Of a stretch of DNA of 64,000 nucleotides, positions 44,365 to 52,767 are shown one piece after another (the first letter of the stretch is position 1; every line of letters begins with the position of its first letter). The position numbers were made by a program, and so were the translations under genes. Source of the stretch: Saprospiraceae bacterium (GTDB lineage Bacteria; Bacteroidota; Bacteroidia; Chitinophagales; Saprospiraceae); NCBI GenBank assembly GCA_016714025.1, contig JADJOB010000002.1, positions 2,326,001-2,390,000 of the forward strand, given 5' to 3'. Below the pieces are notes generated by a model, which was not told the origin of the DNA, made no database searches, and saw only the letters and a list, made by a program, of their open reading frames with translations.

Positions 44365-45012
44365 TTAATTTAAAATTTTAATATGATGTAAACCTGGTGC
44401 GTATTTTGTGAATAATACCGTTGTTAATTCATTAAATAAATTTTGATTTTGAGTAAAATCCTGATCTGCAATGTCTATTACTACAATAGGAATTACAGTT
44501 TGGTTTTTAAAAAAATCAAAATAACTATCTTGTATTTTGTTGAGGTAGGTATCTGTTATTTCGTTTTCAAATAAGCGCCCTCTTTTGGAAATGTTGTTTT
44601 GAACGTGTTTGATTTCTCTGTGAATGTATACGATTAAATCTGGCTTTGGCAAACCTTGGGTCAAAGCCTGGTATACTTTAAAAAATAATTTGTATTCATC
44701 CGCTTCAAGATTGGCTCGTGCAAACAATAAACTTTTTAAAATTGTATAATCAGATATAATAAAATCGTTAAACAGATCTAAATTAGATGCTTCTTGCTGA
44801 ATCTGTTTTTGACGTTCGGTAAGAAAAAATAACTCGACTGTCAATGCATATCGATTCGGATCTTTGTAGAAATATTCCAGAAAAGGGTTTTCAGTAAATT
44901 GTTCTAATATGATTTTACATGGAAAGTCTAGACTTATCAATTGACAAAGAGTGGTTTTGCCCGCTCCAATATTTCCTTCAATGCATATGTATTTGTTAGG
45001 ATTGCTTTTCAT
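44365..45012 (-). CDS. Deoxynucleoside kinase (dNK/dGK/dCK family)
   Basis: Phosphorylates deoxynucleosides in salvage. 215 residues: P-loop IEGNIGAGKTTL at 12-23, the ELFFLTERQKQIQ segment (contains the substrate-site Arg region), and a LIVYIHREIKHVQNNISKRGR block with the ERS-like region after it. No signal; cytoplasmic. It overlaps folK by 17 bases. Base specificity (dA/dG/dC) is not decided by these motifs. Confidence 0.87.
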   Translation of the reverse strand: MKSNPNKYICIEGNIGAGKTTLCQLISLDFPCKIILEQFTENPFLEYFYKDPNRYALTVELFFLTERQKQIQQEASNLDLFNDFIISDYTILKSLLFARANLEADEYKLFFKVYQALTQGLPKPDLIVYIHREIKHVQNNISKRGRLFENEITDTYLNKIQDSYFDFFKNQTVIPIVVIDIADQDFTQNQNLFNELTTVLFTKYAPGLHHIKILN

Positions 45013-45502
45013 AATGATGGTATTTTGTTATTTGGCCTATGTCTTCACAATCAATCAATAATTGTCTAATTGAAGTGGAAAATAGGGGATGGATGATTTC
45101 GCTATCTAGCTCTGCAAGTGGTTCCAAAACAAATTTTCGTTTTTGCATTTGAGGGTGGGGTATTGTTAGATTGTTATTTTTAAAATACATTGTGCCTAAT
45201 AAAATAATATCTAAATCAATCGTTCTGGGACCAAATTTTATATCACGAAGTCGACCCAGATTTTTTTCAATATCAAAGAGTAGATCCCAGATTTTAAGTG
45301 GATGCAATTCGGTTTCAACTGAAATTACTTGATTTAAAAACGACTCTTGTTCTTTGAATCCCCATGGTTCTGATTCGTATATGGAAGAGCACATCAGTGC
45401 TGTACTAAATTTTAAACCAATTTGCGATTTGGCTGAATTTAAATAATGCAACCGATCACCTAAATTGCTACCAAGTCCAATAAAGAGTTTTCTAATTGCC
45501 AT
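44996..45502 (-). CDS. folK: 2-amino-4-hydroxy-6-hydroxymethyldihydropteridine diphosphokinase
   Basis: Transfers pyrophosphate from ATP to 6-hydroxymethyl-dihydropterin in folate synthesis. 168 residues: FIGLGSNLGDRLHYL start, YESEPWGFKEQESFLNQV, the FGPRTIDLDIILLG metal/ATP-binding motif (two Asp) and LTIPHPQMQKRKFVLEPLAEL. Overlaps the upstream peptidase gene by 11 bases and the kinase downstream by 17. Folate genes and thyA lie in the same 6-kb area. Confidence 0.93.
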   Translation of the reverse strand: MAIRKLFIGLGSNLGDRLHYLNSAKSQIGLKFSTALMCSSIYESEPWGFKEQESFLNQVISVETELHPLKIWDLLFDIEKNLGRLRDIKFGPRTIDLDIILLGTMYFKNNNLTIPHPQMQKRKFVLEPLAELDSEIIHPLFSTSIRQLLIDCEDIGQITKYHHYEKQS

Positions 45503-47048
45503 TATTAAAATATTTTCCGGACCATTTCAATTTGTCGGAAGTAAGTGTAATAAAATATATACCTGCAGGCATTTGAATCGCTGTCAATGGATTGGTTTGG
45601 TTGCCTAAAATATCTATTTCATGTGTTTCGATTAAATTCCCTGAAACAGAATAGATCTTGATTAATGCATCATTAATATTTATAGTAGAATTAAGTTGTA
45701 ATATGTTGTTTATGTCAGAAACTGTAATTTTATCATTAACCCCATCTTGAATAGCCGTTCTCAAATCAACACTAATTTCAGTAGACACGCCATGTTGTGT
45801 TTCGGCCAATTCCATAAGAGTCGCAATGGATGCTTTTGTAACTTGGCTCATAAAATCAAAATTTAGAAATTTAACAGAATCCCTAATTGTGTGGTAATTC
45901 TTGTTTCTGAAATTGGCAGCATCTGTAATCATTAATGCGGGTATATTTTTAAGCCAAAAAGCAAAATGATCACTCCTGGTTAAATCTGGGGCAATTGATC
46001 CGTTTCCGGGTACATCAAGAGAAATAACCTTTAACTCCGGAACCCAGCTTGAAGCAAACTGTTGGAATTTTGAACGTAATGAATAGGATAATGTATTGCC
46101 CACATTTGTAATAAAATCACCTTTCCGGTTGTTTGCAATGACTTGATTGTAAGCATCAGGAAAGAGTATGTTGAATCCTGTTGGGAGATCTTGTGAATTG
46201 GCTTGTTCTGAATAAAATCCGATCATTTCAAAGTTTATCACACCTTGTATGCTATCCTTGGGATTCAATTGATTCGTTACATAATAAGTGCTTCCAACAA
46301 GTCCGGCTTCTTCTAAATCAAAAAGAACATATCGGATTGATTTTTTGCTGGCGTAATCGCCGAGAATACGAATGGCTTCTAAAACTCCTGCTACTCCGGA
46401 TGCATTGTCATCAGCACCTGGTGCATTTGAATATGAATCGTAATGTGCATCAATTAAATAAAGTGCAGCTGGTTTTTCATAACCCAATTTTGTCGCTTCA
46501 AAATTTTTACCATTGTATTGTCCGGTATTGAAATTCAATTCGCGGGTAGGAACTGCTGAATTTAGCGTGGTGTATAAATACTCACGGGTTTGATCATAGA
46601 AAACCTGATTTCCAGTATTTCGTCTGCCTTGCAATAAGGTCACTTGCGCTTTTAGATTATTTGAGTCCACTTTAGAAATGATTTCCTGGATATTAATTGA
46701 TTCGCGGTCCAACGCTACAAGTACAATTGATAACTTTTGATAAGGTAGGGCAGAGTTAAAATGAATACTAATTTGTTTATTTATTCCTTTGCCAATTGGA
46801 AATCCAATGTCTCCTGTGATTTGATCCGGTACGATTTCAATATATTTTGTTGTAGCATCTGCGCTAAATAGTTTGCATTGGACTTCAAGCATTGAGTTGT
46901 CAGCATCATCTAAATCAAAATTGATCAAGATTGTATTATTAAAAGCATCATAATTCAATATCTTATTTGATATTATAGGCAATTGATTTTGTGTCAATGC
47001 TTTTATATTCAATAACAAACAAATTGAAACGACAAGTAAATTTTTCAT
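45492..47048 (-). CDS. Secreted M28-family metallopeptidase with T9SS-type C-terminus
   Basis: 518 residues. Signal peptide about 1-20 (LLLNIKALTQ). N-terminal beta-rich domain (20-130), then M28 domain (about 130-420): H202 in DAHYDSYS, D213/D214 in GADDNASG, E246/E247 in DLEEAGLVGS and a His in TRSDHFAFW near 365, the expected two-zinc set. C-terminal stretch IKIYSVSGNLIETHEIDI to KWSGKYFNNGN resembles a sorting domain but lacks the PNPF start, so it may be a shortened form. It sits between an rRNA methyltransferase and folK, an odd place for an exported enzyme. Confidence 0.83.
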   Translation of the reverse strand: MKNLLVVSICLLLNIKALTQNQLPIISNKILNYDAFNNTILINFDLDDADNSMLEVQCKLFSADATTKYIEIVPDQITGDIGFPIGKGINKQISIHFNSALPYQKLSIVLVALDRESINIQEIISKVDSNNLKAQVTLLQGRRNTGNQVFYDQTREYLYTTLNSAVPTRELNFNTGQYNGKNFEATKLGYEKPAALYLIDAHYDSYSNAPGADDNASGVAGVLEAIRILGDYASKKSIRYVLFDLEEAGLVGSTYYVTNQLNPKDSIQGVINFEMIGFYSEQANSQDLPTGFNILFPDAYNQVIANNRKGDFITNVGNTLSYSLRSKFQQFASSWVPELKVISLDVPGNGSIAPDLTRSDHFAFWLKNIPALMITDAANFRNKNYHTIRDSVKFLNFDFMSQVTKASIATLMELAETQHGVSTEISVDLRTAIQDGVNDKITVSDINNILQLNSTININDALIKIYSVSGNLIETHEIDILGNQTNPLTAIQMPAGIYFITLTSDKLKWSGKYFNNGN

Positions 47049-47057
47049 ATGCTAAAA

Positions 47058-48395
47058 TTAATAATTGCGAATTCTTTGATTTATTGGAAAGTAATTTTTT
47101 AAACCATTCTGATTTACTTTAAACCAGCCTAAGTGTGCAGATTTATAAACAGCTAGTAGCCATTTTGCTTTGATTTCTTTTTGTAAAGGGGCATAGGTTG
47201 CACGCAGAAAATTTAAGGCTTCCTTTAAGTCCAGGTCATATTTATGAATTTGTTCATTTAAGTGAATGCTCAATGCTAAACCGTGTTCAGGATAAACTGC
47301 AATTCCTTTCATTTGACAAACAGGAATCGCGCCTCCCGAGAAACGTAAAAACGAATTTAAATATGCAAACTGTTCTAGATGATTTTGATGCACTGCATAA
47401 AAGAGTTCTCTTACAGAGATAATTTGATATGCAGTTGAATTGTTTATCCAATCAGCCGGATTAAATTCCTTGTTGAATTTAATAGATGCTGATTTTAATT
47501 TAAAATTAAGTGAAATTAGTTCTTCTTGTTTTTGGATAACGCTTATAGTTAGACCTTCTGATGATAGTTTGTGAGGATAAAATCTATAAACAAAGACCTG
47601 CTTCTCTAGGTATTCTTGTGCAAAGTAATTGGGTAGTTGAATGCTTTTGAAACGTCCACCCAGTACATAAGGTGTTAATTGTTGCTCGTTTTCTTCTGAA
47701 TTGTAAGTACAGGTTGAATAAATTATATAACCACCAGTTTCGCACAAGGCATCTGCAACTTTTAATATATTTTGTTGCATAACGGTGCAGGCTTTTACTT
47801 TTTGGGGACTCCATTGTTTTAGGGCCTCAGGTTCCTTTCGAAACATTCCTTCACCACTACAAGGAGCATCAACCAGAATAATTTTATAGCGCATTGATGA
47901 ATTCGATAATTGTTCAAGAGATCCTTGGCTTACATAGGTATTATTTGTACCCCAGCGTTCCAGATTTTGTTTTAAAACTTTAGCGCGGTGTGGGTCATAT
48001 TCATGACAATGGATAAATGCATCTTCAGAAAAATAGGATAATAAAAGCGTGGATTTTCCACCAGGTGCACTGCATAAATCTAAAACATTGCAATTTTTAG
48101 GTATTTTTAGTGCATTCAAAATATATTCTAAAAACATGGATGCAGGCTCTTGTACGTAATAATGACCTGCATGAAAAAATGGATCCAAAGTAAATGAAGG
48201 CCGTTCTGTTAAATAGTAGCCAGAAGAGCACCATGGAATCTGATCAGCTTTATTTAAGGTAAAATCATTTGTATTTTTATAGGGGTTTAAACGAATAGAT
48301 ACCGGTGAGTCTTTGTGTAAAGCATTTTCAAATTCAGGAAATTCCTCATTTAAAAGGCGCTTCATTTGTGTTACAAATTGTTCAGGGAGTTTCAT
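47058..48395 (-). CDS. RsmF/NOL1-type rRNA cytosine-C5 methyltransferase
   Basis: SAM-dependent RNA m5C methyltransferase of 445 residues. Motif I is NVLDLCSAPGGKSTLLL (SAM site); motif IV is LVDAPCSGEGMFRKEPEAL (PC loop, in which the Cys helps release of product); motif VI is IIYSTCTYNSEENEQ with the nucleophilic Cys. The GMFRKEPEA part and the C-terminal extension (about 290-445) are those of the RsmF/YebU subgroup. It overlaps the ubiD-like gene by four bases in ATGA, hence co-translated. Confidence 0.87.
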   Translation of the reverse strand: MKLPEQFVTQMKRLLNEEFPEFENALHKDSPVSIRLNPYKNTNDFTLNKADQIPWCSSGYYLTERPSFTLDPFFHAGHYYVQEPASMFLEYILNALKIPKNCNVLDLCSAPGGKSTLLLSYFSEDAFIHCHEYDPHRAKVLKQNLERWGTNNTYVSQGSLEQLSNSSMRYKIILVDAPCSGEGMFRKEPEALKQWSPQKVKACTVMQQNILKVADALCETGGYIIYSTCTYNSEENEQQLTPYVLGGRFKSIQLPNYFAQEYLEKQVFVYRFYPHKLSSEGLTISVIQKQEELISLNFKLKSASIKFNKEFNPADWINNSTAYQIISVRELFYAVHQNHLEQFAYLNSFLRFSGGAIPVCQMKGIAVYPEHGLALSIHLNEQIHKYDLDLKEALNFLRATYAPLQKEIKAKWLLAVYKSAHLGWFKVNQNGLKNYFPINQRIRNY

Positions 48396-50221
48396 GTGAA
48401 AAGGGTTCTCAATGAAGGCGTTTGATAAATGAATTGATCTACGATTTGACTGGTTTTAGGATCAATCTCTAATTCAGGTGCATGATGAGGTTTTTTCCTT
48501 GAGTCAATAACTAAAGTATTTTTACAAAACCAATGTTTATGAAGGAAACCGGAACTTACTCCATAAATGTCATTTGATGGATTGCTTCGTGTAAAGGTCA
48601 CCCATAAGAAATTAGAATAACTAGCCGAACAAAATTCCGTATTGTCACATATTATTATAAGTGGAAAGCCGTGAAATTTTGACTGATTCAAATAGTCAGT
48701 AAGTACATTAAGTTCTTGTAGAGAGTCTATATAATTTGTAAATGGCTTTGTTTCTATTAAAACAATTCCCTTTTGAACCAATTTGCAGTTTTTATACACT
48801 GAGGGCATGTCATTAAAAGCTTGCAGGTCAATTGCTAGTTCTCTGCTTTTGTTTCTATTGCAGGCAATAACAAGTTTGGAACCACCATTCCATTGATCAC
48901 CTGAGTAATCAAGCGTGTCAATGGTTGTATTCGTGTAGAAATGTAAATCTTTACTCCAGTCAATTCGTTCTAATATAAATTCAAAAAAATCTTTGATATT
49001 ATGAACGTCTAATTGGCGACCTGGCTCTTCTGCAGCAATAAATACATACTTAGATAATGATGTTTGACCTTTGCCTAGAAGAAGGTTTGCACTGGTAAGC
49101 AATTCTTCTGGCTTTCTGTCCCGAAATGGCATGTAACGTTCAGATCCGACTGCCAATAATAAAGGATGTACACCTGTAGCATCTACAGCATGCAATTGTT
49201 TGATGCCTGGATATTCAACGGATGTTAATTCGGATACCATCTTGTGAATCAAATATCCAAAAGCAGAATCTTCTTGGGGAGGACGGCCGACAACGGTAAA
49301 GGGATAAATTGGATTCGGTTTATGGTATATTTTGATATCAGTTAAAAAAGGAAAAGGGTGTTGTAAACTATAATATCCTAAATGATCGCCAAAAGGTCCT
49401 TCTTGTTTTAATTCGTTCATCGAAACCTTTCCAGTAATACAAAAATCAATATCCTGAGGAATGAAATACGAATTATCTATGCAGTATCGATACCTTCTAT
49501 TGTTTAAAAAACCACTAAAAAGAATTTCACTGAGTCCTTCAGGCAGTGGAAATATGGAAGCTAAAGTATATGCTGGGGGGCCACCAATTCCAATACTGAT
49601 TCTAAAAGACTCCTTTGATTCTTTATATTGTTGATGATGAATTCCAATGCCTCTGTGCAATTGATAATGCAATCCAATTTCTTGATTAGTTTTATAATCA
49701 TTACCATCCAATTGAATTCTATACATTCCAACATTAGCTTTCTTAGGATCTAGTGTTCCAGGTGGAAAACTGATTACTTGTGGGAGTGTAATAAAGGAGC
49801 CTCCATCTTTTGGCCAGGCTCTTATTTTTGGAAGTTCACTGAGGCTACATTCATGGTTTAAAACCTGTGCGTTTATTTTTTTAGGCAATCCTTTTATCAA
49901 AAAGGGGATATGTTTTAAAAGGCTGAAGGGCCTTTTTATTATTTGTTCTGGATCTGCTTTCAATTTGATTAACCATTCCAATTTATGCAGGACATCTTTA
50001 AATAAAAATTCACTTCTGACATTGGTCCCAAACAAATTGGAGACCCCTGGAAATTTTGAACCTTTAATTTTCTCAAAGTAAAGTGCAGGTCCCTGAATGG
50101 CTTGAACCCTTCTGTGCAATTCTGGAATAACCAAATTCCCATCAAGTTCATCCGGAATCCGGATTAACATCTTATTTTTCTCTAAATCAACACAGGCCTC
50201 CTGGAGGCTTTTGTAGCTCAT
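48392..50221 (-). CDS. UbiD family decarboxylase
   Basis: Prenylated-FMN-dependent (de)carboxylase of 609 residues, cytoplasmic. Family blocks: IPDELDGNLVIPELHRRVQ, VISFPPGTLDP, the cofactor-site block YRIQLDGNDYKTNQEIGLH, ISIGIGGPPAYTLASIFPLP, and QEGPFGDHLGYY containing the Glu region. In this lineage the member of about 610 residues most likely decarboxylates a polyprenyl or futalosine-route aromatic acid in menaquinone synthesis, but this is an inference. The flavin prenyltransferase UbiX is not in the window. First gene of the minus-strand run. Confidence 0.85.
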   Translation of the reverse strand: MSYKSLQEACVDLEKNKMLIRIPDELDGNLVIPELHRRVQAIQGPALYFEKIKGSKFPGVSNLFGTNVRSEFLFKDVLHKLEWLIKLKADPEQIIKRPFSLLKHIPFLIKGLPKKINAQVLNHECSLSELPKIRAWPKDGGSFITLPQVISFPPGTLDPKKANVGMYRIQLDGNDYKTNQEIGLHYQLHRGIGIHHQQYKESKESFRISIGIGGPPAYTLASIFPLPEGLSEILFSGFLNNRRYRYCIDNSYFIPQDIDFCITGKVSMNELKQEGPFGDHLGYYSLQHPFPFLTDIKIYHKPNPIYPFTVVGRPPQEDSAFGYLIHKMVSELTSVEYPGIKQLHAVDATGVHPLLLAVGSERYMPFRDRKPEELLTSANLLLGKGQTSLSKYVFIAAEEPGRQLDVHNIKDFFEFILERIDWSKDLHFYTNTTIDTLDYSGDQWNGGSKLVIACNRNKSRELAIDLQAFNDMPSVYKNCKLVQKGIVLIETKPFTNYIDSLQELNVLTDYLNQSKFHGFPLIIICDNTEFCSASYSNFLWVTFTRSNPSNDIYGVSSGFLHKHWFCKNTLVIDSRKKPHHAPELEIDPKTSQIVDQFIYQTPSLRTLFT

Positions 50222-50329
50222 GTTTTGGTTTGGCTGTAAAATTAAGTCCTTTTAGAAGGAGTAAAGAAATATTTGAAAAAATTATATTAAGAATATTTTA
50301 ATATGTTTCTTTGCTTTCGAATTTAATAT

Positions 50330-51124
50330 ATGCAGGACTATTTAAACCTTCTCCGTAAGGTTAAGGATGAGGGAATTGAACGGACGGATCGGACTGGCGT
50401 TGGCACTAAAAGTATTTTTGGGTACCAGATGCGGTTTGATTTAGCAAATTCTTTTCCATTATTAACAACCAAAAAGCTGCATTTAAAATCGATCATTTAC
50501 GAGTTGCTATGGTTTTTAAATGGAGATACCAACATCAAGTATCTCAATGATCATGGAGTTTCTATTTGGAATGAATGGGCAGATGAAAATGGAGATCTTG
50601 GACCTGTTTATGGAAAACAATGGCGCTCTTGGGAAACCAGAGAGGGTCATGTAATTGATCAAATGGCAGAATTGTTGAAAACCTTAAAGACTAATCCTGA
50701 ATCTCGCAGATTGGTAATTTCTGCCTGGAATGTTGGGGATTTGTCCAAAATGGCCTTGAGTCCATGCCATTGTTTGTTTCAATTTTATGTGGCAGATGGC
50801 AAATTGTCTTGTCAACTTTACCAACGCTCGGCTGATGTTTTTCTGGGTGTACCGTTTAATATTGCCTCCTATGCTTTATTGACATTAATGGTAGCATCAA
50901 GTTGCGGTCTGAAGCCAGGGACATTTGTCCACACGTTTGGAGATGTTCATTTGTATTTAAACCATATAGAGCAAGCTGAATTGCAATTAAGCCGAACTCC
51001 TTTTAAAAGTCCAAAGATTATTTTAAATCCCACGGTAAAGGATCTTTTTAATTTTAAGTTTGATGATTTTGAACTGGTTGATTATCAGTGTCATCCATCA
51101 ATTAAAGCACCAATTGCTGTTTAA
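50330..51124 (+). CDS. thyA: Thymidylate synthase
   Basis: Converts dUMP to dTMP with methylene-THF. 264 residues, matching the standard length. Blocks: the N-terminal Arg in ERTDRTGVGTKSIFG, WFLNGDTNIKYLN, the catalytic Cys in MALSPCHCLFQFYV, QLYQRSADVFLGVPFNIASY and the folate-facing DVHLYLNH. Divergent from the ubiD-like gene with 108 bases between. No dihydrofolate reductase gene is adjacent. Alone on its strand, followed by the promoter of the respiratory operon. Confidence 0.95.
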   Translation: MQDYLNLLRKVKDEGIERTDRTGVGTKSIFGYQMRFDLANSFPLLTTKKLHLKSIIYELLWFLNGDTNIKYLNDHGVSIWNEWADENGDLGPVYGKQWRSWETREGHVIDQMAELLKTLKTNPESRRLVISAWNVGDLSKMALSPCHCLFQFYVADGKLSCQLYQRSADVFLGVPFNIASYALLTLMVASSCGLKPGTFVHTFGDVHLYLNHIEQAELQLSRTPFKSPKIILNPTVKDLFNFKFDDFELVDYQCHPSIKAPIAV

Positions 51125-51239
51125 TTCATAACTAAATGCAAATGGCAAAACACGGATTAACTTAACGATATTTTAACTGTTGTGTTAATTAGGAAATTGA
51201 ACTTTTTTACATATCAAATAAAACAATTTGATCAGATGT

Positions 51240-51269
51240 TTTGGGAAACACATTTCTGGGGTATTTTTG
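51240..51269 (+). promoter_or_regulatory. Promoter of the act-cox respiratory operon (TTTG-N18-TATTTTTG)
   Basis: TTTG at 51240-51243, 18 bases, then TATTTTTG at 51262-51269; both elements match the Bacteroidota consensus fully. Predicted start near 51276, leaving a leader of about 65 bases before actA. This is the best promoter seen in the window and probably drives everything to the window end. Confidence 0.7.
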
Positions 51270-51340
51270 CAGGCGATTCGTTATGCGATTTAAAACATCG
51301 TTGTTTTTTGAAATCATATTCATCTAGTTTTCAATAATTT

Positions 51341-52747
51341 ATGAGCTACAAAGGGATATTTGGAACTATTTTATTTGTGTTTATTTCGATTGGGGCTCTG
51401 ATTTCTGCACCTGATATCGAAGTTGGCAAAAGTTCTTTTAAGAATAATTGTGCCAGTTGCCATAATAAAAACATGAAAGACCCTCTTACGGGACCAGCAT
51501 TAGGTGGTTCTGTTGAACGTTGGGCTGCTTTTCCACGAGCTGATCTGCATAATTGGGTCAGAAACTCTCAAGCTTTAATAAAAGCGGGTCATCCAAGAGC
51601 CACTGAGCTGTGGAACCAATTTAAACCCACCGTCATGACAGCTTTTCCTAATTTGTCTGACGAAGAAATAGAAAGCATTTTCTTGTATGTTGATGGGGTT
51701 TATAAAGGAACCTATGGTCCAAAACCAGTTGCAGCCGTTGGCGGAACTCAAGCTCCTCAGAATCAACAAAGTGGACTTTCATTTTGGATCTATCTGATCT
51801 TTGCTTTGTTGATTGGGCTGGCTTTGTTTTTATGGAATTTAATGACAGATCTGGCTTATCAAATGAAAATTAAAGCTGGAGATACCACAGCTAAAAAACA
51901 ATCTGTCTGGCAATTGATGACGAGTAAATCAGTTATCAGTTTTGTAATTTTTGCTCTTGTTTTATTTGGCGGGTATACTACTGTAAATAATGCAATTTCA
52001 TTGGGCAGACAGCAAAATTATCAGCCGGATCAACCCATAAAATTTAGCCATGAAACGCATGCTGGGTTAAATAAAATTGATTGTAATTATTGCCATGATG
52101 GCGCAAGGAGGTCAAAACAATCATTAATTCCAGCCACAAATACCTGTATGAATTGCCATGCTGCAATAAAAAAAGGCAGTCAATTTGGTACAGCTGAAAT
52201 TTCAAAGATCTATGCATCAATTGGTTATAATCCCAATACCGATAAATATATTGATCAATATGAGAAATTGACTGAGGATGAAATCGCAGCAATTTATAAG
52301 AAATGGATCGCTACAACGTATGCAAAAGACAACAATTTACGCGAAGGAGCTGAATCTGCAATTCGTGAATCAGAAACCCAATGGGAAGGAATTAAAAGTT
52401 CTTTGACCAGTGATACGAAATCAACCATTCCGGGTCCAATCGAATGGAAGCGAATTCATAATTTACCAGATCATGTTTATTTTAATCACTCCCAGCATGT
52501 GACCATTGGGAAATTGGCATGCCAAACATGTCATGGAAAAATTGAAAACATGCCGGTGGTCAAACAGTATGCACCACTTTCAATGGGTTGGTGTATTAAT
52601 TGCCACAGACAAACGGACGTAAAATTTGCTGATAATAAATACTACGATAGTTATAAAACCTATCATGATGAATTAAAAGCTGGAACCAGACAATCTGTAA
52701 AAGTCTCTGATATTGGAGGTCTGGAATGTCAAAAATGCCATTATTGA
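51341..52747 (+). CDS. actA: Alternative complex III subunit ActA, multihaem cytochrome c with fused monohaem domain
   Basis: 468 residues. ActA is the multihaem electron-transfer subunit of the quinol:cytochrome c oxidoreductase ACIII. Six CxxCH haem c sites are visible: C37 (CASCH) in an N-terminal cytochrome c-like domain, then C248, C269, C394, C418 and C463, the expected five of ActA. Hydrophobic segments at about 144-166 and 195-212 separate the first domain from the pentahaem part. The N-terminal hydrophobic segment (1-22) is an export signal or anchor. Five haems is usual for ActA, so the N-terminal site is an addition here. First gene of the operon; haem attachment would use the Ccm system. 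Confidence 0.87.
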   Translation: MSYKGIFGTILFVFISIGALISAPDIEVGKSSFKNNCASCHNKNMKDPLTGPALGGSVERWAAFPRADLHNWVRNSQALIKAGHPRATELWNQFKPTVMTAFPNLSDEEIESIFLYVDGVYKGTYGPKPVAAVGGTQAPQNQQSGLSFWIYLIFALLIGLALFLWNLMTDLAYQMKIKAGDTTAKKQSVWQLMTSKSVISFVIFALVLFGGYTTVNNAISLGRQQNYQPDQPIKFSHETHAGLNKIDCNYCHDGARRSKQSLIPATNTCMNCHAAIKKGSQFGTAEISKIYASIGYNPNTDKYIDQYEKLTEDEIAAIYKKWIATTYAKDNNLREGAESAIRESETQWEGIKSSLTSDTKSTIPGPIEWKRIHNLPDHVYFNHSQHVTIGKLACQTCHGKIENMPVVKQYAPLSMGWCINCHRQTDVKFADNKYYDSYKTYHDELKAGTRQSVKVSDIGGLECQKCHY

Positions 52748-52767
52748 TCAGAAGCTATTAGAATAAA

